From positions 186,001 through 250,000 of the forward strand of contig NZ_BAAAPN010000057.1 in the NCBI RefSeq assembly GCF_039531165.1: a stretch of 64,000 nt of DNA, written 5' to 3'. This DNA comes from Nostocoides_A vanveenii (GTDB taxonomy: Bacteria; Actinomycetota; Actinomycetes; Actinomycetales; Dermatophilaceae). Below, in pieces: positions 43,798 through 50,995 of this stretch (the first letter of the stretch is position 1; each line of letters opens with the position of its first letter). The position numbers and the translations under genes are program-made. Below the pieces are notes generated by a model. That model did not search any database and was not told the origin of the DNA. It saw only the letters and a list, made by a program, of their open reading frames with translations.

Positions 43798-44778
43798 TCA
43801 CCAGGGGACGGCCTCGACCGCGCCCACGGGCACGCCGTGGCCGAGCACCGGGGCGTCCCGCAGTTCGGCATCCGCGTTCGTCTCGACGCCCAGGCGCGCC
43901 AGGAGTTCCGCCAAGATCACCGGGCGCGCCCGTTGCCCACCGTCGGCGACCTTCAAGGCGATGCCACGTCCGTCGGCCAGGCCAACGGCATACACGGCTT
44001 CGGCGCCATCCTTGGCGATCGCACCGGGAGTACCGAGCATCAAGGCGGTGACGTCGCGGCCCTCACCGCCGACATACTGCGGGAAGGCCCGCATCGCGTG
44101 CGCGACCCGGCCCTCCGGCGTTGTCGCATCGGCGGCCGCGAGGGCGCCGAAGGCGCGTGCCAGCCCGGTCAGGCTGACCGCCATCACCGGCGCCCCGCAC
44201 CCGTCGACCGCGATGGCAGCCACTGGTTCGGCGCAGAGGTGCGCCATCGTCGCGGCGATCGCACTCTGGAGGGGGTGGGACATCTGGAGATAGGTCGCCG
44301 TCGGCCAGCCGTTCGCGTGGCAGGTGGCGAGCATGGCCGCGTGCTTGCCCGAGCAGTTCTGCATCGCCGAACTCTTTGCCAGCCCGGCCGCGATCACGCG
44401 GTCGTGCTCGACCGGATCGACCGGATAGTCGGGGCTGTTCTGCAGGTCGGCCCGGGTCAGGCCGACCCCGGCGAGGATCTCGTCCACGCCCTGGAGGTGG
44501 TAGGGGAGCCCGGAGTGGCTCGCGCACCCGAGAGCCAGCAGATGATCGGGCAGATCCAGGCCCGCTCGGACCATCGCGAGGGCCTGCATCGGCTTGTTGC
44601 TCGAGCGCGGAAAGATCGGGCTGGTGATGTCGCCGAGAGCGAGCTCGACGCTCCCGTCGGGAGCGAGCACGCATACGGACGCGCGGTGCACCGACTCGGT
44701 GAAACCGCCGCGCACGACGCGCGCCAGGACGGGAGCTTCGGTCAGGACGGGGGGCAGGGCACTCACGCCCACCGACAT
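43798..44778 (-). CDS. L-asparaginase II-family protein (AnsA/thermolabile type)
   Basis: 326 residues from ATG 44778 (MSVGVSALPPVLTEAPVLARV). Family motifs: RSSNKPMQALAMV with the proposed catalytic Ser-Xaa-Lys, NCSGKHAAMLATC, VDGCGAPV and GGEGRDVTALM. This group, related to Rhizobium etli-type asparaginase, hydrolyses asparagine to aspartate and ammonia. No signal peptide, so it is cytoplasmic. The ORF is open 15 codons further upstream but that part overlaps the HbhA-like gene's terminator. Confidence 0.85.
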   Translation of the reverse strand: MSVGVSALPPVLTEAPVLARVVRGGFTESVHRASVCVLAPDGSVELALGDITSPIFPRSSNKPMQALAMVRAGLDLPDHLLALGCASHSGLPYHLQGVDEILAGVGLTRADLQNSPDYPVDPVEHDRVIAAGLAKSSAMQNCSGKHAAMLATCHANGWPTATYLQMSHPLQSAIAATMAHLCAEPVAAIAVDGCGAPVMAVSLTGLARAFGALAAADATTPEGRVAHAMRAFPQYVGGEGRDVTALMLGTPGAIAKDGAEAVYAVGLADGRGIALKVADGGQRARPVILAELLARLGVETNADAELRDAPVLGHGVPVGAVEAVPW

Positions 44779-44792
44779 TAGGGCATGCAAAT

Positions 44793-44821
44793 GGGGCCCG
44801 GGGAGAACTCCTCCGGGCCCC
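44793..44821 (-). terminator. Terminator hairpin of the HbhA-like gene
   Basis: GGGGCCCGGAGGA and its near complement TCTCCCCGGGCCCC, with a short GT-rich loop on the minus strand, followed by ATTTG. It sits 48 bases past the stop of the gene at 44869. Confidence 0.7.
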
Positions 44822-44868
44822 ATCGCGTCAGGGCCGATCAGCTTCGCTCACGCGAAGTCATCGTCAGA

Positions 44869-45570
44869 TCAGTCGCCGACCTTCTCGGCAGCGGCCGCGG
44901 CGGCCTTGCGGGTTGCGGTCGCGGTCTTGCGCGCGCTGGTGCTGGCCGACTTGGTGGCGGACTTGGTGGTGGCGGCGCGGTTCTTGGTGGTCGTGGTGGT
45001 CCGCTTGGCGGCCGTGCCGGTGCGCTTCGCAGCTTCCTTGGCCTCCGCGGCGGTCTCGACGGCGTCCGCGGTCATGGACTCGGCGAGCTTGACGGCCTCC
45101 TTGCGGCCGGTCGTCAGGGTGGCCTTGGCGGACGCCTCGACATCGGCGACGGCCTTCTTGGCGGTGGTGACGACACCCTCGGTCATCGCGACGGTGGACT
45201 TGGCCTGGTCGACGAGGTCCTTGGTGGCCTTCTGGTTGCGGATGCGGTCGACGAGCTTCTCGCCGCGGGTGGCGAGGTCCTCGTAGGACTCCTGCAGGCT
45301 CTCGGCCAGCTCGCGAGCGCGGGTCGGCGCCTCGGTGACGGCTTCCTGGGCCTGGGCGACGAACTTGGCCGCGGCCTCCTGGACGTCGGCGAGCAGCGCG
45401 GTCACGTCGGGGCGGGTCTTGGCGGACTCGCCGGCCTTCATGCCCGCCTCGCGGACCTTCTCGATCGCCAGGTCGGTCGCGCCGATGTAGGCGTAGACCG
45501 GGGTGGTCGCCTCGGCGGCAACACGCTGCAGGTCGAACTTCTTGCTGGTGCTCTTCTTGGTGGTGGCCAT
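44869..45570 (-). CDS. HbhA-like (heparin-binding hemagglutinin-like) coiled-coil protein
   Basis: 233 residues. Long amphipathic helices (about residues 20-160) predicted as coiled coil, then an Ala/Lys/Thr-rich C-terminus (KSATKSASTSARKTATATRK) like that of mycobacterial HbhA, which binds heparan sulfate and is methylated on lysines. The order XRE regulator, HbhA-like gene, DUF2516 gene matches Rv0474-Rv0475-Rv0476. No signal peptide, as in HbhA. ATG preceded by GAAGGAGAG. In a non-pathogen the role may be in nucleoid or lipid-body organisation; that is speculation. The tail also resembles histone H1-like proteins. Confidence 0.8.
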   Translation of the reverse strand: MATTKKSTSKKFDLQRVAAEATTPVYAYIGATDLAIEKVREAGMKAGESAKTRPDVTALLADVQEAAAKFVAQAQEAVTEAPTRARELAESLQESYEDLATRGEKLVDRIRNQKATKDLVDQAKSTVAMTEGVVTTAKKAVADVEASAKATLTTGRKEAVKLAESMTADAVETAAEAKEAAKRTGTAAKRTTTTTKNRAATTKSATKSASTSARKTATATRKAAAAAAEKVGD

Positions 45571-45609
45571 GGTGGCTCTCCTTCTTCGACGTATGCCGGC
45601 GTCAGCCGG

Positions 45610-46068
45610 TCAGTTGGTTCCGGCCGCCGGCGCGGGGTCGGCAGTTGTGGTCGTGGTGGTCTTGCGGATCGGGGCGGGCTTCGTCGGCTGCTCGGCCGGG
45701 GCCGCGGCCGGGTGGCCGACGAAGCTGTCGTAGATGTCCAGCAGGGTGGACTTCTGGCGACTGGTCAACCGCACGTCGGCCTTGATGACCGACCGGGTGT
45801 CCGGTCCGGCCGGCGCGTCGGCGTCCTGCTGGTCGAGCAGACCCGCCTTCACATACAGCGACTCCGCCGACACCTGCAGACCCTTGGCCAGCTGGTTGAG
45901 GATCTCGGCGCTCGGCTTCTTCAGGCCCCGTTCGATTTGCGAAAGGTAGGGGTTGGAGACGCCGGCGAGCTCCGAGAGCTGGCGGACCGACAGCCGCGCG
46001 GCTTGACGCTGCTCACGCAGGTAGTCACCGAGGCCTTGGCCCAGGTCGCCGAGCGGGTTGCGGTTCAT
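45610..46068 (-). CDS. XRE-family transcriptional regulator (Rv0474-like)
   Basis: 152 residues from ATG 46068. Helix-turn-helix in residues 15-70 (LREQRQAARLSVRQLSELA, then GVSNPYLSQIERGLKKPS). C-terminal half contains VRLTSRQKSTLLDIYDSFVG and ends in a Pro/Thr/Ala-rich low-complexity tail. Upstream it faces an inverted repeat TTGCT-N6-AGCAA, a likely binding site. The HbhA-like gene follows by 39 bases on the same strand and is its probable target, as in mycobacteria. Confidence 0.85.
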   Translation of the reverse strand: MNRNPLGDLGQGLGDYLREQRQAARLSVRQLSELAGVSNPYLSQIERGLKKPSAEILNQLAKGLQVSAESLYVKAGLLDQQDADAPAGPDTRSVIKADVRLTSRQKSTLLDIYDSFVGHPAAAPAEQPTKPAPIRKTTTTTTADPAPAAGTN

Positions 46069-46082
46069 GTCATCTATTGTGC

Positions 46083-46098
46083 TTGCTGCAGTTAGCAA
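46083..46098. promoter_or_regulatory. TTGCT-N6-AGCAA dyad, likely operator
   Basis: Perfect 5-base arms, 15 bases upstream of the XRE regulator start and within the divergent region shared with the DUF2516 gene. The next bases on the minus strand include TTTGCATTTTGC, which is AT-rich for this genome and may be the promoter. Confidence 0.5.
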
Positions 46099-46292
46099 AA
46101 TGCAAACTGACGTATGCGTGATCTGGGCCACGTGCCGTCGCTGGCCGGCGCTGGGAGCCCGGGGGAGCCGCGAGAATGTTGCCAGTGGCCGCCCGTGTCC
46201 ATGCGGTGCCTGGGGCGCGGGATCGCTCCAGGTCGGCGTGGGTTTTCGCGCAGGCACAGCCGGCGCACAGGCCGCGCGTTTAGGCTGTGCTC

Positions 46293-46607
46293 ATGTTTTT
46301 CGCCGTTCAGACGTGGGTGCTGCTGATCCTCGGGGTGGGAGCCTTCGGGGTCGAGGTCTATGCGCTTGTCGACTGTCTGCGTCGGCGCCCCGACGCCTTC
46401 GTCGCCGCCAGCAAGCGCACCAAGCAGTTCTGGTCGATCGTGCTCGCCGTGGCGGCTGCGGTGGGCTTCGTGGTGATTTTCAGCCCGCTGTCGATCTTCG
46501 GCCTGCTGGCCGTCGTGGCCGGTGCGGTCTATCTTGCGGACGTGCGCCCGGCGCTCGACCAGGTCACCGGTCGCCGCGGCTCGATCGGTCCCTACGGCCC
46601 CTGGTGA
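46293..46607 (+). CDS. DUF2516 family membrane protein
   Basis: 104 residues with two or three membrane segments (TWVLLILGVGAFGVEVYALVDC, then FWSIVLAVAAAVGFVVIF and LFGL-type third). DUF2516 members are found next to hbhA in mycobacteria (Rv0476). Function unknown. ATG at 46293 is preferred over GTG 46287. The gene is divergent from the XRE regulator and may share its operator region. Confidence 0.85.
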   Translation: MFFAVQTWVLLILGVGAFGVEVYALVDCLRRRPDAFVAASKRTKQFWSIVLAVAAAVGFVVIFSPLSIFGLLAVVAGAVYLADVRPALDQVTGRRGSIGPYGPW

Positions 46608-46634
46608 TCACCCGATGACGGTCGCGGGGTTGCC

Positions 46635-47483
46635 ATGGGCCGGGTGACCACCCGCGTCCCTGTCGTCAAGCTCCGGTATGCCGCGTCGGCACCGCCGGCC
46701 TCGCGGCCGGACACCGTCGTGGTCGAGGAGCCCCTGGAGATCCGCGTCGACGGCGAAGTTCTCACCGTGACCATGCGCACGCCGGGGGCCGACATCGACC
46801 TGATCCACGGCTACCTGGTGGCCGAGGGAGTCATCCGCTCCGCATCCGATATCGCCGGGGCACGCTATTGCGCCGGTTCGGTCAGCGATGGGCCCGACGG
46901 CACGGCTCAGAACACCTACAACGTCCTCGAGGTCGACCTGGCACGGGCGGACCGGGCACGGCTGCTGGCAGCCGGACGAATCGCCCCGACGACGAGCGCC
47001 TGCGGTGTCTGCGGGAGCGCGAGCATCGAGGCCCTCACGGCCAAGCTTCCGCAGTCCCTGGCCGGGCTTCCGGTGACGCTCGCGGCTGCTGATGTGCCGG
47101 CATACGTCGCGAAACTCGGTGCGGGACAAGGAGTTTTCCGGAGCACGGGCGGTGCCCACGCGGCCGCGGTCTTCGAGGCCGGCGGCGACCTGCGCGCCCA
47201 CGCCGAGGACATCGGCCGGCACAACGCCGTCGACAAGGCGATCGGGGCGGTCGTCCGCGCGGGTCGCGAGCCGCCGCTCGGCGGGGTGCTCGCGGTCAGT
47301 TCGCGGGCGTCCTACGAGATCGTTCAGAAGGCGGCGATGGCCGGCATCCCGGTCGTGATCGCCGTCTCGGCGCCGTCCTCGCTCGCGGTCGCGGCCGCCG
47401 AATCGCTCGGTATGACCCTCATCGCCTTCGCGCGTGACGACGGCCTCAATGTGTATGCCGGTGCCGGGCGCCTGGGCGACTGA
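46635..47483 (+). CDS. fdhD: Formate dehydrogenase accessory sulfurtransferase FdhD
   Basis: 282 residues. Conserved CxxC, Cys123 and Cys126 in TSACGVCGSAS, carries sulfur from IscS-type desulfurase to the molybdenum cofactor of formate dehydrogenase. Also VEEPLEIRVDGE near the N-terminus, GVFRSTGGAHAAA, DIGRHNAVDKAIG and VSSRASYEIVQKAAMAGIP, the family core. No formate dehydrogenase gene is in the window. MobA follows about 0.9 kb away on the other strand, so this is a molybdenum-cofactor area. Confidence 0.95.
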   Translation: MGRVTTRVPVVKLRYAASAPPASRPDTVVVEEPLEIRVDGEVLTVTMRTPGADIDLIHGYLVAEGVIRSASDIAGARYCAGSVSDGPDGTAQNTYNVLEVDLARADRARLLAAGRIAPTTSACGVCGSASIEALTAKLPQSLAGLPVTLAAADVPAYVAKLGAGQGVFRSTGGAHAAAVFEAGGDLRAHAEDIGRHNAVDKAIGAVVRAGREPPLGGVLAVSSRASYEIVQKAAMAGIPVVIAVSAPSSLAVAAAESLGMTLIAFARDDGLNVYAGAGRLGD

Positions 47484-47701
47484 GCCGGCCGGTTACGTCT
47501 GAGTTGGTTGTGCCGGGCGCGCAGTAGCGCGCCCGCTTCGACTCACCTGCTGGGCCGTCGGGCGAAACCACGGACGAACAGGGGTCCCCGCGCAGTAGGG
47601 GAGCTGGGTCTCACGCTTTGCGTGGGCCGAAGGAGCGAGGGTCCCGCGCTCTGCGCGCGCCCGCTTCGACGCACGACCTAGGGGGAACGTGCGGCCGGCG
47701 G

Positions 47702-48346
47702 TCATTGCTGGGCGAGTAGCTCGTCGAGTCGGGCGAGGTGTTGCGCGCGGTCCGGCGGCAGCACGGCCTCGGCCAGCGCAGCCCGCGCCTTTTCGGGCCG
47801 GCCCAGGCGGGCAAGGGTGTAGCCGCGACCACGCGGACCGGCGGATCGTGCACGTCGACCCGATCCCGCCTGGCGTTGGGCCTCGGCGAGGACACCCGTG
47901 GGGGTCGCGACTGTCGCCCACCAGGCGGGGGCGTTGGCGAGCACGTGGCGCGCGGTGCGTTCGGCAGTTCGGCGCAGGGCGCGATCGCCGTCGATGGTGA
48001 TGATCCGGGGCCGTTCGGGTGCGTCGATCGTGAAGTGGTCCACCCACAGGTGCCGCTGGGCCTGTTTCAGCGTCCGGGGCCAGCGGGCGGAGCCGGTGGC
48101 GACGGGCACCCAGGCGCAGCACACGGCATACGTCAGGTCGTAGGAGCGGCCTTTGAGCGCGGTCAGGGTCAGGAGCGCCGTGAGCCCGTCGCCGAGCGGG
48201 GCCGCCCATTCGCCCGATCGGACCGCGGTCATCGGCTCGACGAGCGGAGCGAGAGGCGCGGCGAGAGCTGCCCGGACGCGGTCGCGGGGAGCGCCCGTCG
48301 ATGCTGGCCCGGGAGGGTCTTTGCGCAGCCACGCCATGGTGGCCAT
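47702..48346 (-). CDS. Conserved protein, function unknown
   Basis: 214 residues, no membrane segment. Two possible halves: an N-terminal region ending in YDLTYAVCCAWVPVATGSARW and a C-terminal one with short helical units (GYTLARLGRPEKARAALAEA) reminiscent of a single TPR. I do not recognise the family. The ATG is six bases after the mobA stop, so it is probably cotranscribed with mobA and the methyltransferase-like gene. Downstream 47484-47701 has a GGGCGCG/CGCGCCC hairpin (47515-47534) that may end fdhD. Confidence 0.65.
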   Translation of the reverse strand: MATMAWLRKDPPGPASTGAPRDRVRAALAAPLAPLVEPMTAVRSGEWAAPLGDGLTALLTLTALKGRSYDLTYAVCCAWVPVATGSARWPRTLKQAQRHLWVDHFTIDAPERPRIITIDGDRALRRTAERTARHVLANAPAWWATVATPTGVLAEAQRQAGSGRRARSAGPRGRGYTLARLGRPEKARAALAEAVLPPDRAQHLARLDELLAQQ

Positions 48347-48352
48347 TGTGCG

Positions 48353-49213
48353 TTACGCCCCGCGGCCGAGATCGTCGCGCGCGCGCTGCAGATCCGCGGG
48401 AGTGTCGATATCGCGGCTCGCCCCCCAGGTGTCGGGGACGGTGCTCACACGGACGGCCGCATAGAGAGAGCGCATGGATGACCCGGCGCGCATCAAGGCG
48501 GTGCGGAGAGACTCGGCGTCCCACAGGGCGCAGAGGTACTGCCACTGGCCGGTCGCATCGGCGAGCACGGCGGCATCGACCCCAGTGGTATCCAGCCCTC
48601 TATGGAGCGCGCCCAGCGCGTCGGCGGTCAGCTGCGGCTGGTCACCGGCGAGCACCGCGATGCGTCGGTATGTCGCCGCCGTCGGCGTCGCGCTCAAGCC
48701 CGACGCGCCGGCCTGGGCCAGTCCTGGATCCGCCGCGCTCGACTTGGCGGCTCCCGCTGCGCCCGACTTAGCGGCTCCCGCTGCGCCTGGCTTGGCGGCT
48801 CCCGCTGCGCCTGGCTTGGCGGCTCCCGCCGCGCCCGACCCGTCCGGGGCTGCTCGCGGCACTATCCCGCCCGGACTCAGCGACATGACACCGGCGGGCG
48901 GCCACGTGCCGTCGGCGTCGAGTGCTGCTAGGCCCGCTCGACAGCCGGCCACCGGCCCGTCGAAGGGTGGGTGCTCGCGAACGAGGAGGCCGGTCTCGTC
49001 GACGACATCCGCCAGTTCGGGCGGCCCGACGACCACGATTCGCGCGCCCGCGCACGCCGCCAGCACACGCCCGAGCACCGACTGTCCGCCCACATCGGCG
49101 CGGATCTTGTCGGTCCCCGCCATCCGTGCGGCGCGCCCACCGGCCAGCACGATTGCCGCCCAGTCGCCTTGTCGCTCGCCCTTCGGCGCCACGGTTGCGC
49201 CGCCGCCAGTCAT
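48353..49213 (-). CDS. mobA: MobA-like molybdenum cofactor nucleotidyltransferase with repeat insertion
   Basis: 286 residues. Nucleotidyltransferase signature IVLAGGRAARMAGTDKI, metal-binding AGDQPQL, and WDAESLRTAL near the end fit MobA, which attaches GMP to molybdopterin. Between the two halves of the fold (about residues 113-160) sits an Ala/Gly-rich stretch with four copies of an 8-residue unit, GAAGAAKP or GAAGAAKS, which is absent from usual MobA (about 200 residues). It probably forms a loop outside the fold. The start lies next to a tandem repeat that also contains the end of the upstream gene. Confidence 0.82.
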   Translation of the reverse strand: MTGGGATVAPKGERQGDWAAIVLAGGRAARMAGTDKIRADVGGQSVLGRVLAACAGARIVVVGPPELADVVDETGLLVREHPPFDGPVAGCRAGLAALDADGTWPPAGVMSLSPGGIVPRAAPDGSGAAGAAKPGAAGAAKPGAAGAAKSGAAGAAKSSAADPGLAQAGASGLSATPTAATYRRIAVLAGDQPQLTADALGALHRGLDTTGVDAAVLADATGQWQYLCALWDAESLRTALMRAGSSMRSLYAAVRVSTVPDTWGASRDIDTPADLQRARDDLGRGA

Positions 49214-49325
49214 TGCCCGCCCCTTGGCCCCACGGCGGCCCGGTAGCCGGTCATTGCCCTGCCCTAGGCCCCACGGCGGCCCGGTAGCCGGTCATTGCCC
49301 GCCCCCCGGCGCCACGGCGGCCCAG
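49200..49325. repeat. Three tandem copies of a 40-41 bp unit at the mobA/methyltransferase boundary
   Basis: Units begin near 49212, 49253 and 49293 and share CATTGCCC, then CCACGGCGGCCC and GGTAGCCGGT. In the gene direction (minus) each carries a stop-start junction CAATGACNGGC, so extra copies of the end of the upstream gene and the start of mobA lie between the two genes. Confidence 0.85.
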
Positions 49326-50083
49326 TCGATCGTCAGTTCACCCAACCGCCATCGGTCCGGATTGCGCGTAGGCCAGCCCTCGTCGCTCAGGGCGCGGGCG
49401 GTGGCGACGAACCGCTGGCGGACGCCGTATGCCGCGTGCCCCGCCTGTCGCGCCCACGCGCCATCGAGCGCCGAGAGAAAGGCGTGGATCGGCTCGCCCT
49501 GGACGTTGCGGTGGATCAGGGCCTTGGGGAGGCGCTCGGCGATCTCGGACGGCTGCGTCAGGCCGGCCAGCCGCCAGGACAAGGTCAGCGACGTCGGACC
49601 GCTGGCCTCCAGCGCCACCCAGGTCGCGCGGCGTCCCACTTCGTCGCAGGTGCCATCCACGAAGAGGCCGCCTGGCGCGAGGCGGGCACAGACCAACGCC
49701 CAGGTGGGCGCGACGTCCGCCTCGGCATACTGGCGCAGCACATTGAAGGCGCGCACCAGAGTCGGCCGGGCCCCACCCGGCAGCGGAATCTCGAAGCCGC
49801 CCCGGGCGAATCGCAGGCCCGGCCCCGCCAGCGGTGCGGCGGCGGCCACGCGCGCCGGGTCGATCTCGACGCCGACCACCTCGACGTCGGCGCGCACCGC
49901 CCGCAGCCGGTCGCGCAACTCGACCGCGGTGACGGGGGAGGCGCCATACCCGAGGTCGACGACGATCGGGGGTGCCGAGGCCGCCCGCAACCGCCACCCC
50001 TGCGGTCCCGCGAGCCACCTGTCGCAGCGCCGCAACCGGTTGGGGTTCGTCGTCCCGCGGGTGATGGCCCCGACCGGCTTCAT
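49292..50083 (-). CDS. Class I SAM-dependent methyltransferase-like protein
   Basis: 263 residues. Motif I VVDLGYGASPVTAVEL, motif II-like VEVVGVEIDPARVAAA, and a motif-IV region RAFNVLRQYAEADV are compatible with a Rossmann methyltransferase. The substrate is unknown. ATG at 50083. It heads a minus-strand unit with mobA and the unknown gene at 47702. Its 3' end is repeated twice downstream (see 49200-49325). The palindrome at 50094 lies upstream. Confidence 0.8.
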   Translation of the reverse strand: MKPVGAITRGTTNPNRLRRCDRWLAGPQGWRLRAASAPPIVVDLGYGASPVTAVELRDRLRAVRADVEVVGVEIDPARVAAAAPLAGPGLRFARGGFEIPLPGGARPTLVRAFNVLRQYAEADVAPTWALVCARLAPGGLFVDGTCDEVGRRATWVALEASGPTSLTLSWRLAGLTQPSEIAERLPKALIHRNVQGEPIHAFLSALDGAWARQAGHAAYGVRQRFVATARALSDEGWPTRNPDRWRLGELTIDWAAVAPGGGQ

Positions 50084-50093
50084 GGCCCCCAGT

Positions 50094-50179
50094 CCCTAAC
50101 CTCTGCTAGCAGGGTTTAGGTGACGTCGAGCATGGTCAACCCTGCTGGACGACACCTAACCTGCTAGCAGAGGTTAGGG
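50094..50179. repeat. Family I palindrome, copy C
   Basis: Perfect 19-bp outer arms, CCCTAACCTCTGCTAGCAG (50094-50112) and CTGCTAGCAGAGGTTAGGG (50161-50179), with inner imperfect arms around a TGGTCAACCC loop. Lies between divergently transcribed genes, unlike copy A, so it cannot simply be a terminator. Confidence 0.92.
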
Positions 50180-50209
50180 CACGGAGCCCGCGGACATACC
50201 CTGAACCCG

Positions 50210-50995
50210 ATGTCCTGGCTGCGCCGCTCGGAGCGCGGGGTGAGCAAGAGCATGATCGCCTTCACCCTCGCGGTCCTCGGCGTGCTCGCCCTGGCCATCC
50301 AGACCTTCGTGCCGGGACTGATCGGCAAGGACAGTGGCGTCCACGTCACCAACCCCAGCCTGCTCACGGTCGCCGATTCCGCCACCGGCATCGCCACCTT
50401 GGCCGGCGGCCACAGCGTCAGTCTTTACGCCTCCGGCCTGCGCATCACCGACACCAGCGGCGACCTACTTCTCACGGTCATCAAGGGCTCGCCCATCTCG
50501 GCGGTGATCGGCACGGTCACCGGCAGTGGCGGGCGCCGTGTCGAGCACCCCGAGACCATCGTCAGCAATGTCCGCATCGACGCCGTCGCGACGACCGCCA
50601 ATCGGGCCCGCTACACCGGCATCGTCTACGACGCCACGCACGAGATGCCCCTGACCATCGACGTCACCTCCGAAGGCACCGACGTCAGCCTCGCCGCGCG
50701 CGTCCCCGGCGCCTCCGCCCTGGTCTGGCACCTCACCTCGGACTACGAAGTCACCGGCTACACCCCCGGCCTGGACGGGCGCAACCTCCGCCGCCGCGCG
50801 TGGTGGCTCGGCCCGCTCGGCGAGCGCACGACCTTCACCTCCCAACGCGGCGCCGACCTGACCGTGCGCCCCACCGACGTCGTGCGAGCGCTCGACCTGC
50901 GCGAGACCGGGCGCATCGACGTCCACGTGTGGTCCGAACGCAGCAGCCTGCTGCTCATGCGCCGCGCCGCCCCTCCCGATCGGAGCGCCTCATGA
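50210..50995 (+). CDS. Membrane-anchored protein, function unknown
   Basis: 261 residues. One N-terminal membrane segment (MIAFTLAVLGVLALAIQTFVP) with about 12 cytoplasmic residues, then a beta-rich outside domain (IATLAGGHSVSLYASGLRI and RYTGIVYDATHEMPLTIDVT). I do not recognise the domain. The gene overlaps mshA by four bases, so it is translated with mycothiol glycosyltransferase; this may be conserved order rather than function. Confidence 0.75.
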   Translation: MSWLRRSERGVSKSMIAFTLAVLGVLALAIQTFVPGLIGKDSGVHVTNPSLLTVADSATGIATLAGGHSVSLYASGLRITDTSGDLLLTVIKGSPISAVIGTVTGSGGRRVEHPETIVSNVRIDAVATTANRARYTGIVYDATHEMPLTIDVTSEGTDVSLAARVPGASALVWHLTSDYEVTGYTPGLDGRNLRRRAWWLGPLGERTTFTSQRGADLTVRPTDVVRALDLRETGRIDVHVWSERSSLLLMRRAAPPDRSAS

